A stretch of 64,000 bases of DNA from Flavobacteriales bacterium (GTDB lineage: Bacteria; Bacteroidota; Bacteroidia; Flavobacteriales_D; Crocinitomicaceae), in NCBI GenBank assembly GCA_947500755.1, contig CANMTO010000003.1, forward strand, positions 62,001 to 126,000, given 5' to 3'. The translations under genes were made by a program, and so were the position numbers. The notes beneath the pieces were generated by a model, which was given only the letters and a program-made list of their open reading frames with translations, made no database searches and had not been told where the DNA came from. Below are positions 17,176-26,527 of the stretch, in pieces. Position 1 is the stretch's first letter; every line of letters begins with the position of its first letter.

Positions 17176-20100
17176 ATGACACTTACTGAATTATCGATCA
17201 AAAGACCTTCTTTCATAATCGTAATATTCACGATTCTGATTGGGGGTGGAATGTTAAGTTATCAGCAGTTGAGCTACGAATTAATGCCCGACTTTTCGCC
17301 TCCTGTACTCACGGTAACCACCACGTATCCTGGAGCTTCTCCTGCCACCGTTGAATCTCAAGTGTCTAAACCCCTCGAGGATGGGCTTAGTGGGATTGAA
17401 AACCTGTCAGAGGTAACAACCTTTTCCCTTGAAAACGCCTCCATTGTACTTCTTGAATTTAAAGACGGAGTAGACATCAATTTGGCCTTGCAAGAGGCGC
17501 AGCGCAAAATTAATACCATTGAATCGGTCCTACCCGATAATTCCACAAGGCCTGTATTAGCGAAAATTGAGCCTAATGCCACTCCAGTGTTACAAGTTAT
17601 TGCAACCGCAAAAAATATGGGAGGGAAGGAATTCATGACCTTGATGGATGAGCAAATTCTTCCTCAAATTAAACAAGTAAAAGGCGTAGCCGAGGTTCAG
17701 GTAATTGGCGGGGAAAAACGGGAAATCCGAGTAAATGTAGACAAAGAAAAATTAAAGTCATACGGGTTATCCCTCTCCAATGTAAACCAAGCGATCGCAT
17801 CATCCAATGTTGAGTTCCCTACCGGTAAGGTTAAAAGTACCGAGGAACAAATGACTGTTCGTCTTTCAGGCAAGTTTAAATCTGTAGACGAAATTAAGAA
17901 CCTGATTTTATTCTCCAACGGGACATCCGTAGTTCGCTTGGCGGATGTGGCAGAGGTTGCCGATGGCTCTACAGACCAGCTCTCCTTATGCCGCTTAAAC
18001 GGGAAGGAAGGGATTGGACTTCGAATTAAAAAACAAAGCGATGCCAATGCGGTTGAAATGTCAGAACTTACGCGCAAACGCATTGAGGAATTAGAAGATA
18101 AATACAAGAAGGAAGGGATCGAATTTACAGTAGCAACCGACACCTCCACGGTAACCCTCGATTCTGTTCATGCCGTACTTCACGACCTCGAGTTGGCTAT
18201 CGCCTTGGTTGCAATTGTAATGCTTTTATTCTTGCATACACTGCGCAACGCTTTAATTGTATTGATTGCTATTCCTGCCTCCTTGGTGTCTACGTTTATT
18301 GTTATGTTTGCCTTAGGCTACACCCTCAACTTAATGACGCTACTCGCGATGTCGCTGGTAATCGGAATCCTCGTAGATGACTCCATTGTGGTCCTAGAGA
18401 ACATCTACAGGCACCTTCAAATGGGAAAAAACAGAAAACAAGCAGCCTTAGATGGCCGGAATGAAATCGGTTTTACAGCCCTTGCAATTACCTTAGTTGA
18501 TGTGGTGGTATTCTCCCCTGTCGTATTCATTGAAGGAGTTATTTCTGACATCCTTGAGCAATTTTCTATTGTGGTAGTGATTTCTACCTTAATGTCGCTC
18601 TTTGTCAGTTTTACACTTACCCCATGGCTCGCTTCACGTATGGCAAAAGAAGTTAAACTGGAAGAGAAAAAAGGAATTTTCTATAGGATTTTATATTGGT
18701 TTGAAACACGCCTTTCCCGATTTACCGAGGGCTATGTTTCTCTAGTAAATTGGTCACTTCGACATAAAATTATTACAGGGCTATCTATTTTGGTTCTTTT
18801 CATTGCAAGCTTCGGAACCATGGCCCTGGGCATTGTCGGACAAGAATTTGTGGCGCAAGGAGATCAAGGGAAGTTCATGCTTAAATTGAAATTTGACAAA
18901 AGCACGACCATTGAGGAAAATAACCGGGTAACCCTGGCCATTGAAGACATGCTTAACGATCAAAAAGAAGTGAATTCGGTGGTGTTTTCTAATATAGGTG
19001 GACCAAGTTCGGGCATGGGTGCACTTTCATTCGGATCTGAATATCGATCGGAGATTACCATTAAGATGAAACCTGGTATGCAAAAACGCTATCCAACCAT
19101 TAAATTCATGACCAAAATCCGTGAGAACATTGAACAAACCTATCCGGGACTTGAGGTTAGGGCCATGAACATTGGAATGATTGAATCGGAAGAAGCACCC
19201 ATTGAAATTTTCCTTTCATCAGACGATAATGAATTACTCATCAATGAAGCAAGAAGGCTAAAAGCATATATGGAAACTATCAAAGGAGCGAAGGATGCTT
19301 ACATCTCCACCGATGATGTGACCCCAGAAATCCGAATTGAACTAGACCGCGACAAAATGGGACAACTCGGACTTCCAGTTGCTGTAATTGGAATGCAACT
19401 TCAAAATGCCTTAACCGGAAATGATGATGTGAAATTCGATGATAACGGGACTGAATACGGAATCCGCGTAATGGCAGATAAATACGACCGAAAAAGTATT
19501 GAAGATGTGGAATCTATGGCATTTACAACAAACGACGGCAAATTGGTTCGATTGGAAGAATTTGGCACAGTTACTATGGAAAATGGAAACGGAACCATCG
19601 AGCGAAAAAATCGGGCAAATAATACTACCCTCAGATGTTGGGTACTCGGAAGAGCCGCGGGAAACGTATCACAAGATATTGACACCTATTTGGCCGACAA
19701 CCCACTGAACGACCAAGTACGCATGAAATGGGGAGGTGAAGTTAAACGCCAAAAAGAATCCATGGGATCCCTTGGGACAGCCATGGGTATTGGACTAATT
19801 TTAGTGTACCTGATTATGGTGGTCTTGTATGATAATTTTGTCTATCCCTTCGTGGTGTTATTCTCGATTCTCGTATCGTTAATCGGAGCGATACTCGCCT
19901 TAAGCTTATCGGCGTCAAATATGGGGATTTTCACGATGCTTGGAATGCTTATGCTCTTGGGATTGGTCGCAAAAAATGCCATACTCATTGTCGACTTTAC
20001 CAACCATCTAAAAACCACTGGGGTAAAAACTCGCGAAGCCCTATTAGAAGCGGTTAGAACACGGATGCGTCCAATATTAATGACAACGATCGCGATGGTG

Positions 20101-20310
20101 TTTGGGATGATTCCAATCGCCATAGGTAAAGGCTCCGGAGCAGAATGGAAAAATGGATTGGCTTGGGTATTAATCGGTGGATTAACCTCATCCATGTTCC
20201 TTACCATCATCGTAGTTCCGATCATGTATAGCATGGTTGATTCGACAAAAGAGTGGTTTTCGAATCGAAAAATAGCGAAGCGCCTGTCTGAAGAATTTAA
20301 TGAAGGTTAA
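17176..20310 (+). CDS. RND efflux transporter (AcrB/HAE-1 type)
   Basis: The 1,044-residue protein has the standard twelve helices and two large periplasmic loops. The proton-relay aspartates are in GILVDDSIVVLENIYRH (about residues 396-412) and the conserved lysine in GLVAKNAILIVDF in the second half. The first helix carries SIKRPSFIIVIFTILIGGG and the porter domain starts LMPDFSPPVLTVTTTYPGAS. It uses proton flow to export drugs, bile-salt-like compounds or lipids; the substrate is not predictable. The stop is 1 bp from that of the convergent DUF4301 gene. Confidence 0.93.
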   Translation: MTLTELSIKRPSFIIVIFTILIGGGMLSYQQLSYELMPDFSPPVLTVTTTYPGASPATVESQVSKPLEDGLSGIENLSEVTTFSLENASIVLLEFKDGVDINLALQEAQRKINTIESVLPDNSTRPVLAKIEPNATPVLQVIATAKNMGGKEFMTLMDEQILPQIKQVKGVAEVQVIGGEKREIRVNVDKEKLKSYGLSLSNVNQAIASSNVEFPTGKVKSTEEQMTVRLSGKFKSVDEIKNLILFSNGTSVVRLADVAEVADGSTDQLSLCRLNGKEGIGLRIKKQSDANAVEMSELTRKRIEELEDKYKKEGIEFTVATDTSTVTLDSVHAVLHDLELAIALVAIVMLLFLHTLRNALIVLIAIPASLVSTFIVMFALGYTLNLMTLLAMSLVIGILVDDSIVVLENIYRHLQMGKNRKQAALDGRNEIGFTALAITLVDVVVFSPVVFIEGVISDILEQFSIVVVISTLMSLFVSFTLTPWLASRMAKEVKLEEKKGIFYRILYWFETRLSRFTEGYVSLVNWSLRHKIITGLSILVLFIASFGTMALGIVGQEFVAQGDQGKFMLKLKFDKSTTIEENNRVTLAIEDMLNDQKEVNSVVFSNIGGPSSGMGALSFGSEYRSEITIKMKPGMQKRYPTIKFMTKIRENIEQTYPGLEVRAMNIGMIESEEAPIEIFLSSDDNELLINEARRLKAYMETIKGAKDAYISTDDVTPEIRIELDRDKMGQLGLPVAVIGMQLQNALTGNDDVKFDDNGTEYGIRVMADKYDRKSIEDVESMAFTTNDGKLVRLEEFGTVTMENGNGTIERKNRANNTTLRCWVLGRAAGNVSQDIDTYLADNPLNDQVRMKWGGEVKRQKESMGSLGTAMGIGLILVYLIMVVLYDNFVYPFVVLFSILVSLIGAILALSLSASNMGIFTMLGMLMLLGLVAKNAILIVDFTNHLKTTGVKTREALLEAVRTRMRPILMTTIAMVFGMIPIAIGKGSGAEWKNGLAWVLIGGLTSSMFLTIIVVPIMYSMVDSTKEWFSNRKIAKRLSEEFNEG

Positions 20311-20311
20311 T

Positions 20312-21694
20312 TTAACAACGATGTGATGGGTTTAATAAATCCATCACATTTTTTACTGGAGTAAACACATTGGAAGGGATTTCAACGAAAACAGTATTCC
20401 AATGATACATCGAACCATTCCATAATCCTGGTTTTTCAAGATAGTATACGGTTTTACCCAAATGATTCTTTTTTACAGCCATGGAAAGATCTTCCCGAAC
20501 AAACTCGGTGAGGTCTAATTTATTTCCCGCTAAATCATAGGGTGAAATAGCCATCATCACCGGGTTAAAATGGGAACTTTCAGTGAGTATAGCCAAGTGA
20601 ACTGAATCGATCTGCGACTTCTCTATAATTTGTTTGGTCCTTATTCCTTCATGAGAAACCCAAAAAGGACCCCCGCCGGGCATACCCTCATTCTTTACCA
20701 TACCACAAACACGCATTGGTCGGTGTAAAATATGTTCAACCTCTTTCCAAGAATGGACAATCGTTGATTCATCCAACAGATGAAATGCCACACAAAGCGC
20801 TGTAAATTCCATTAACGCATTCGCTAAATGTGCTTTTTTGAGTGCTGCACGTAACGAGACTAATACGCCACCTAACAGTTCCCACGTTTCATTGACGATC
20901 GCGTCATGGGCAGAACACTGAATATTATCAATGTTCTTGATAAATATTATTTTCGAAGTCAAGTGATTTAAATTGGAGAGAATGGCTCCATGGCCTGCAG
21001 GACGTTTTACAAAAACCCCTGCTTGATTAGTTAAGGGTTGCATAAACTCATCGAACACATACGAATCCGTATCAGATGCTTGTGTAGAAAAATCGATTTC
21101 ACCAACGAACGAATCTCCTAAACCCTCGCGCTCGGAAATCAATTGATTTAAATGCTCTTGCTGTACGGTGAAATGAAACCGTTCAATGGACTTCCTTGCA
21201 TTAAATCCTTGTCTTAGGTGGTCTTCAAAGGGAGTAATATTCCGTCCTAACATCCGATGAAAGGGGAACAAGGCTTTGGGCGTCCCTGAAAAATTCAACC
21301 CTTGTGGACCAAGTAAATAATCACATAAGGCTAATAAATCCACCGAAGGATCACCAAGAGCCCTTCTCCAATCCGCATTTACCTCATAAAAAAACGCAAA
21401 AGACTCGATGTTACTTAAAAACAAACGGATCTCATCAACATGCTCACGCCCCATGGACCCCAAAAAATACTGTAAAAAGTCAAACATGCGTGAACCAACA
21501 CCTGAGGCGGGAATAAAGTATGAAACAGATTCCGTTGAAGTAATAAACTTACCTCGGAATGCGCTGGTTTCCTCTGGGGTAAATTGAAGAATTCCATTCC
21601 CTACGGTACAAGCCGCGACAATGTTTGGAGATGACAAGGCGGAGAACAAGCGGGTACGCTGTATATCAATCGCTTCTAGAATATCCTTCTCCAT
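20312..21694 (-). CDS. DUF4301 family protein
   Basis: The 460-residue protein matches the DUF4301 family of Bacteroidota: FIPASGVGSRMFDFLQYFL near residues 60-78, GTPKALFPFHRM near 140 and TPFEDHL near 156. The first two motifs resemble the nucleotide loop and PKALIP strand of sugar-nucleotide pyrophosphorylases, so a nucleotidyltransferase-like fold is plausible; no activity is established. It is divergent from the methyltransferase gene with only about 27 bp between, so both promoters must overlap. Confidence 0.75.
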   Translation of the reverse strand: MEKDILEAIDIQRTRLFSALSSPNIVAACTVGNGILQFTPEETSAFRGKFITSTESVSYFIPASGVGSRMFDFLQYFLGSMGREHVDEIRLFLSNIESFAFFYEVNADWRRALGDPSVDLLALCDYLLGPQGLNFSGTPKALFPFHRMLGRNITPFEDHLRQGFNARKSIERFHFTVQQEHLNQLISEREGLGDSFVGEIDFSTQASDTDSYVFDEFMQPLTNQAGVFVKRPAGHGAILSNLNHLTSKIIFIKNIDNIQCSAHDAIVNETWELLGGVLVSLRAALKKAHLANALMEFTALCVAFHLLDESTIVHSWKEVEHILHRPMRVCGMVKNEGMPGGGPFWVSHEGIRTKQIIEKSQIDSVHLAILTESSHFNPVMMAISPYDLAGNKLDLTEFVREDLSMAVKKNHLGKTVYYLEKPGLWNGSMYHWNTVFVEIPSNVFTPVKNVMDLLNPSHRC

Positions 21695-21721
21695 CCGAGA
21701 TAAATAGTTTTACTTTGCAGT

Positions 21722-22495
21722 GTGAATCTAATCCTCGAAGGTATAAAATATCAGCTACACGCCAAAAAACGGCAAGGAATTCATTCTCCCTTTGTGTACC
21801 GAATGGCAGATGAAGGCCTTCAAATAAAATTGCCAAAGACGCATAAAAACATCCTAAATGCCTTCGATTTAAAACAGCATAACGACGAACGGATGTTAAG
21901 CATCATTGATTTAGGAGCTGGCTCAAAAACCTTAGATAAGCGCCGTTCAATCAAGCAAATTCATAAAACAAGCAGCTCCGGCAAACGCTATGGCACCTTA
22001 CTCTATCGCCTGTGCAAACACTTCGAACCCGCACGAATCCTCGAATTGGGAACCTCTCTAGGTAGAGGAACCTTGGCTATGCATCTTGGAAATCAATCTG
22101 CACACATAACAAGCATTGAAGGTTCCCCTGAAATCGCGGCTATTGCACATGAAAACATAATTGAATTTTCCGCGAATCCCACCCATATTGAGCTTGTATC
22201 AAGTTCATTCAATGCCTATTTATCAGATTTAGATAACACAACCTTTGACCTCATTTATATCGATGGTCATCACGAAGGAGAAGCGCTACTGCACTATCTT
22301 GAACTGCTGATCCCCTTTACTCATGAAGAAACCCTTTTTATGGTTGATGATATCCGATGGAATGAGGATATGTTCGACACCTGGAATAAACTCATCGCAG
22401 ATGAGCGATTTCATGTAAGCATTGATTTTTTCAGAATGGGCGTATTGAGTGCTCGGCCAACACAAGCAAAAGAACATTTTACGTTGACCTTTTAA
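21722..22495 (+). CDS. Class I SAM-dependent methyltransferase
   Basis: The SAM site is visible as RILELGTSLGRGTLAMHLG (about residues 101-119), with ITSIEGSPEIA and FDLIYIDGHHEGEAL further on, a catechol-O-methyltransferase-like layout. The N-terminal KRQGIHSPFVYRMADEG segment is conserved in Bacteroidota relatives, so I keep the GTG start at 21722 rather than the ATG at residue 28. A TTTACTTTG promoter-like stretch is a few bases upstream, so the transcript would be nearly leaderless. Substrate unknown. The stop shares bases with the convergent gene. Confidence 0.75.
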   Translation: MNLILEGIKYQLHAKKRQGIHSPFVYRMADEGLQIKLPKTHKNILNAFDLKQHNDERMLSIIDLGAGSKTLDKRRSIKQIHKTSSSGKRYGTLLYRLCKHFEPARILELGTSLGRGTLAMHLGNQSAHITSIEGSPEIAAIAHENIIEFSANPTHIELVSSSFNAYLSDLDNTTFDLIYIDGHHEGEALLHYLELLIPFTHEETLFMVDDIRWNEDMFDTWNKLIADERFHVSIDFFRMGVLSARPTQAKEHFTLTF

Positions 22496-23256
22496 TATAC
22501 GGGCTTAATTTGTTTTAACATCAGTGATGTATTCAGGCGTTTTGAATCCGAGTTCTTTTGTTTTTTCATCGATACTTCAGCGATCACTACCAGTTCCGAC
22601 GATAAATTTTTTTCCTTGGATGTCCACATATACGTATTGCTTTTCGGTTCACTGTTTGTGACATTCATATCCCTTGGCACTGCCTCGACATCGGATCTTG
22701 AACCTCTAACCCGTTCCGGCTTTGCATCTTCCATGTCAATCGAAGCAATATCCGCAGGTTCATCCATTAACATTTCAGACGATACATCACGGTCCAACGC
22801 GGCAGGAGGTGGAGGAGTCGGGTCTACAGCTGCCACGGGTGGCGTTTTCCTTTGTTCCGACGTACCTGGTAGGTTTGATTGCTTGTTTTTCTTTTTTTGT
22901 TCCTTCTTTTCAACCTTAGCGAGTTGCTCCTGAGGCTCATTGTTTGTACCAAAGAAATAAATCGTTAAGAAAATTAACACCGAAGCAGCAACGGCAGAAG
23001 CTATGAATAAATTAAACATTCGTGGACGCATCTTTTGTGCCTCCTGTTCGGAATACGTTTGATCAAATGTTTGGTTAAGAAAATCCAACATATGCTCCGG
23101 TGGATTTACTACCAAAGCTCCCGTACTTTGCGCAAGCAGGGACTTAACCTGCTGAAAACTATCTTCATCAGAACATAGGTCTTCTAGGAAAGATTGCTCA
23201 CTTGGGGATAAATCGCTGTAATGTGCGTTTAAAAATAAATCGTCTATCTGCTTCAT
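22492..23256 (-). CDS. Anti-sigma-factor-like membrane protein
   Basis: The 254-residue protein starts with a cytosolic zone (MKQIDDLFLNAHYSDLSPSEQSFLEDL), has one membrane span (FIASAVAASVLIFLTIYFFG, about residues 87-106), then a Lys-rich and a Pro-rich periplasmic region. Its start overlaps the ECF sigma gene stop by 4 bp, the usual layout of sigma/anti-sigma pairs, which suggests that it holds the sigma factor. No ZAS zinc motif (HxxxCxxC) is present, so it is not of the standard type. The 3' end overlaps that of the methyltransferase by 4 bp. Confidence 0.6.
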   Translation of the reverse strand: MKQIDDLFLNAHYSDLSPSEQSFLEDLCSDEDSFQQVKSLLAQSTGALVVNPPEHMLDFLNQTFDQTYSEQEAQKMRPRMFNLFIASAVAASVLIFLTIYFFGTNNEPQEQLAKVEKKEQKKKNKQSNLPGTSEQRKTPPVAAVDPTPPPPAALDRDVSSEMLMDEPADIASIDMEDAKPERVRGSRSDVEAVPRDMNVTNSEPKSNTYMWTSKEKNLSSELVVIAEVSMKKQKNSDSKRLNTSLMLKQIKPVY

Positions 23257-23837
23257 CGTTCTACGAGTTCAAACATTTTTAATTCTGTAGCCAATTTCTT
23301 TATGGCATAAAATAAGCGTGACTTTACGGTACCTTCATTGATTCCAATGATCTCAGAAATTTCTTTGATCGAAAGGCCATCCATATGTTTCAAAATAAAA
23401 ACCTCCCGGTGTTTATTATCTAATTTTAAGAGTTCCCGATCTAAGGCCGCTTTAAATTCCCAATCATTTACTGTCTGAGCTACATCATCGGCTCCACTCA
23501 ATTGGTAATGAGTATCCAACCCATTGCTGGTATTCTTTCTCACTTCATTCCGCTTAAACTCATTCTTGCATAAATTAGAGGCAATGGTGTACACCCATGT
23601 TTTAAAATTCCGATTGGTATCAAATAAATGGGGTTGTGTAATAATCTTGGTAAACAAATCCTGTAATAAATCTTGCGCACGAACTTCGTTATACCAGAGT
23701 AGCTTCAGTATATATCCATACAACTTACCCGAATAGCGCTGATACAACTCATTAAAAGCAGTCTTCTCTCCTTGACGAATCGCTAACATGAGCTCTTCAT
23801 CTGAGAAATGAGAAAATCCTGACTTCAACCCACGCAT
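23253..23837 (-). CDS. ECF-type RNA polymerase sigma factor
   Basis: The 194-residue protein contains region 2 (NELYQRYSGKLYGYILKLLW, RAQDLLQDLFTKI, FKTWVYTIASNLCKNEFKR) and region 4 (LDNKHREVFILKHMDGLSIKEISEIIGINEGTVKSRLFYAIKKL), as expected for an extracytoplasmic-function sigma factor. It directs RNA polymerase to a stress or envelope regulon. It overlaps the downstream membrane-protein gene by 4 bp and follows the 383-aa secreted-protein gene by 7 bp, suggesting all three are one unit. Confidence 0.9.
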   Translation of the reverse strand: MRGLKSGFSHFSDEELMLAIRQGEKTAFNELYQRYSGKLYGYILKLLWYNEVRAQDLLQDLFTKIITQPHLFDTNRNFKTWVYTIASNLCKNEFKRNEVRKNTSNGLDTHYQLSGADDVAQTVNDWEFKAALDRELLKLDNKHREVFILKHMDGLSIKEISEIIGINEGTVKSRLFYAIKKLATELKMFELVER

Positions 23838-23844
23838 CCTAATG

Positions 23845-24984
23845 CTACTTTTTTTGTTTAATTTTTATTTTTTTACGCTCGATTACAGACCGTTTTTCTT
23901 TGCTTTTATCGGTGCTTAAGGTCTCTACGGTTAAAATCATTGGCATATAATTTTGCTTGAGTGCGGCGACCGATTCATCAAGTTCAACCCCACAATCCAT
24001 ATAGGAAAATGAATCCAAGAAATGCTCATTGGCCTGTAAAATCTGTTCATTACTCCAGTGATTCGGATATAAAAAGACCAATCCATTGGGTACTAATTCC
24101 TGTTCAAACTGCACCAAGTAATCACTAGGAATCGTCATCGAAAACGCAAAATTCTTGGAAGGATTTACTCGAATTAAATCTCCGAGATAAGTTACATCTA
24201 CTATAGATTGCACGGGAATGGTATACCCTTTTTTCAACAGTAAGGCTCGATACTGTGGGCTTTGTAATAAATCCAAGGAAATGATGTCGATGGAAGTACT
24301 TGGCAACGCTAATTGTTGTTGAATGGCACTGTAGGTATCTAAGGCCCCATGCGTAATGAGGGTTGTATTATTGGGAACAGAATTAACTAAGTCCCTCGCA
24401 TAACAGGTCATTGACTCAGGCATGTAATTAAGGGCTTTGAATTTCTGCAAGGCACTCAAAACCTTGGTAGTATCCCCGGTAACCAATGAATTTGCCACCA
24501 ATAAGTTCAAGCCCTCTGGGTGATTGGGATTTAAGCGCAAGGCCTCCATTAATTGAGGCGCTCGATCGGCGTTGTAATTGCCTTGATCGTAGTAAAGTAT
24601 GTTCGCTTCGATTTGTTCCGAAGGCGTTTGCGCTACCCCTTTTAATTTCGTTACGGATTGTTGTAGTTGCATATCTTCGGCAGCAGAAGCAGAGCGCGAG
24701 GAAGAATTGCTTTTAATCCGTGCTTTACTTGACTTATAGGTATCCGCCTCTTTTTTAAAATTATTTTGCTGTCTAACTTCTGATTCGTGCAATTCCTCTA
24801 CATCATCAGCGGCAGGAATCTGATCCTTATCCATTAGTTGCAACTGAACACTATCCAAAACAAGCGTTGTTGTCCCTTGGTTATTAAACAGATTCCCGTT
24901 GGAAACACTATTGGATTGCGGTGGTTGAGCCAACGAAAAAAAAGCGATACAAACGCCAAATAAAATAAGTAAGTTTTTTTTCAT
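23845..24984 (-). CDS. Secreted hypothetical protein with possible TPR-like segment
   Basis: I chose the ATG at 24984 (MKKNLLILFGVCIAFFSLAQP), which gives a clean signal peptide; the frame runs four codons further up. The 379-residue protein has a Ser/Arg-rich stretch (KSSKARIKSNSSSRSASA), then NILYYDQGNYNADRAPQLMEALRLNPNHPEGLNLL near residue 140, which reads like a TPR unit. The remainder is not recognised. It lies 7 bp upstream of the sigma factor gene and may report envelope state to it, although this is speculation. Confidence 0.55.
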   Translation of the reverse strand: MKKNLLILFGVCIAFFSLAQPPQSNSVSNGNLFNNQGTTTLVLDSVQLQLMDKDQIPAADDVEELHESEVRQQNNFKKEADTYKSSKARIKSNSSSRSASAAEDMQLQQSVTKLKGVAQTPSEQIEANILYYDQGNYNADRAPQLMEALRLNPNHPEGLNLLVANSLVTGDTTKVLSALQKFKALNYMPESMTCYARDLVNSVPNNTTLITHGALDTYSAIQQQLALPSTSIDIISLDLLQSPQYRALLLKKGYTIPVQSIVDVTYLGDLIRVNPSKNFAFSMTIPSDYLVQFEQELVPNGLVFLYPNHWSNEQILQANEHFLDSFSYMDCGVELDESVAALKQNYMPMILTVETLSTDKSKEKRSVIERKKIKIKQKK

Positions 24985-25060
24985 AACAAGTCCCACTACA
25001 TCGTTAAAAGGAAAAAGTTCATTTAACGAAGTTAAGTATTTACCTAAGACAAATAATATG

Positions 25061-25068
25061 TAAGTTTG
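25061..25068 (+). promoter_or_regulatory. -7 promoter box TAAGTTTG
   Basis: Exact TAnnTTTG match located 15 bp before the GTG start chosen for the beta-helix lipoprotein gene. It also argues against the TTG start at 25066, which lies inside the box. Confidence 0.55.
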
Positions 25069-25083
25069 TGCGTTACCTCGCCT

Positions 25084-26466
25084 GTGAAAAATCTTCTTTA
25101 TTTTCTGAGTTTTATCTCGATCATCCTTGGGTTTGTCCCCTTGAATAGCTGCAATAAAATGAAAGGCTTGTCAAAGGAAAACTTAAGTTTTTCGGTAGAC
25201 ACGGTGGTGTTTGATACTGTTTTTACCACCGTTGGGTCTACTACCCAACAATTTAAGATTTATAATCCTTCTTCAAAATCAATTCAAATTGATGAAATTG
25301 AATTAATGGGTGGTGAACAATCTCCATTTCGCTTGAACGTAGATGGTGAAAAAGGAACGTTTTTAGAAAACATGGTTCTTGAAGGAAAAGACAGTTTATA
25401 TGTTTTTGTAGAGGTTACCCTTTGGGCCAATGCACAAAACCAACCGTTGATTATTGAAGATTCTATCCGCTTTAGAACCAACGGAAAAGACCAATATGTG
25501 AAACTCGCTGTGTGGGGACAAGACGCCTATTTTCATTACAAAGACTTGAATGAAGGGATATGGCCCAATGATAAACCCCACGTGATCTATGGATATGCTG
25601 CGGTTGATTCTTCTAAATCGTTAACCATCCAAGCGGGAACAAACATTCACCTTCACAAAAATTCCATTTTATATGTGTACAAAGGCGCATTGCATGTGCA
25701 AGGAATGCAAAACAATGAGGTGGTATTTCAAGGAGACCGCTTAGAATCGATGTATAGCAATGTAGCTGGACAGTACTATGGAATCTACTTTCACGAAGCC
25801 CTCCCTTCTACCATCGATTATGCCATTTTAAAAAATGGTACAGTAGGGGTACATTTGTATCACGAAGACCCTAATAATACAGGATACACCTTAGAATTAA
25901 CCAATACCCGAATTTTTAATGCCTCGAGGTACGGGGTATTTATTTATGCGGGGGCCAAGGTTAAGGCGGAAAACTGCATCATTTCTAGGAACGAAAGCCA
26001 TGCCTTATTGGTGTTAGAAGGCGGGGATTTCAACTTTAATCATTGCAATCTGGTTGGCTATGGAAATTCGCAAGTTCCTGCGGTTGGAATAAGTAATTAC
26101 TTTTACAAAACGGCGACAGGAGTTACAACCGTATCTTCCATCAACGAAGGCGTATTGCGGAATTGTGTAGTTGCCGGCAACCTGGATTACGAATTAGCCA
26201 TCGACACCATAAATGCTCCTGGTGTAACGTTGAATTTTAATTTCACACACAGTCTTATTCGCAGTGAAAGCATCTATACGGATCCATTCTACACGAACAT
26301 TCTCTGGAATGAAAATCCGCTTTTTGAAAATACTGCACAGGGAGATTTTCTATTTCTTCAGAATTCTCCATTAAACGGCGCTGGGATTAATTCCCCGATT
26401 TTCACCGACATCTTGGGTAATTCACGGAATAACCCACCGGACATTGGTGCCATCGAACTGCCTTAA
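25084..26466 (+). CDS. Right-handed beta-helix lipoprotein
   Basis: From the GTG at 25084 the product begins with a lipoprotein signal (KNLLYFLSFISIILGFVPLNSC, lipobox LNSC). An Ig-like domain comes first (IYNPSSKSIQIDEIELMGGEQSPFRLNVDG, typical of choice-of-anchor/ASH-like domains), followed by a parallel beta-helix region with repeating short strands (LHKNSILYVYKGALHVQG, AENCIISRNESHALLVLEGGDFNFNHCNLVG), ending PPDIGAIELP, the usual closing of surface beta-helix proteins. It probably sits on the outer membrane surface; the ligand is unknown. Confidence 0.7.
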   Translation: MKNLLYFLSFISIILGFVPLNSCNKMKGLSKENLSFSVDTVVFDTVFTTVGSTTQQFKIYNPSSKSIQIDEIELMGGEQSPFRLNVDGEKGTFLENMVLEGKDSLYVFVEVTLWANAQNQPLIIEDSIRFRTNGKDQYVKLAVWGQDAYFHYKDLNEGIWPNDKPHVIYGYAAVDSSKSLTIQAGTNIHLHKNSILYVYKGALHVQGMQNNEVVFQGDRLESMYSNVAGQYYGIYFHEALPSTIDYAILKNGTVGVHLYHEDPNNTGYTLELTNTRIFNASRYGVFIYAGAKVKAENCIISRNESHALLVLEGGDFNFNHCNLVGYGNSQVPAVGISNYFYKTATGVTTVSSINEGVLRNCVVAGNLDYELAIDTINAPGVTLNFNFTHSLIRSESIYTDPFYTNILWNENPLFENTAQGDFLFLQNSPLNGAGINSPIFTDILGNSRNNPPDIGAIELP

Positions 26467-26472
26467 CTGGGC

Positions 26473-26506
26473 ATAAAAAAATCCCGCAAATGCGGGATTT
26501 AATCTA
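26473..26506. terminator. Bidirectional terminator between convergent genes
   Basis: AAATCCCGCA (26479-26488) and TGCGGGATTT (26491-26500) form a 10-bp stem with a two-base centre, flanked by A-run and T-rich sequence. It serves both the beta-helix lipoprotein gene and mdh. Confidence 0.8.
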
Positions 26507-26527
26507 TTTCTATGGGTTGGATTCTAC

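Noticed and set aside
22616-22933. 105-codon plus-strand frame opposite the Pro-rich membrane protein
   Set aside because: It is the complement of a biased Pro/Lys-rich coding stretch in a gene that pairs with a sigma factor.
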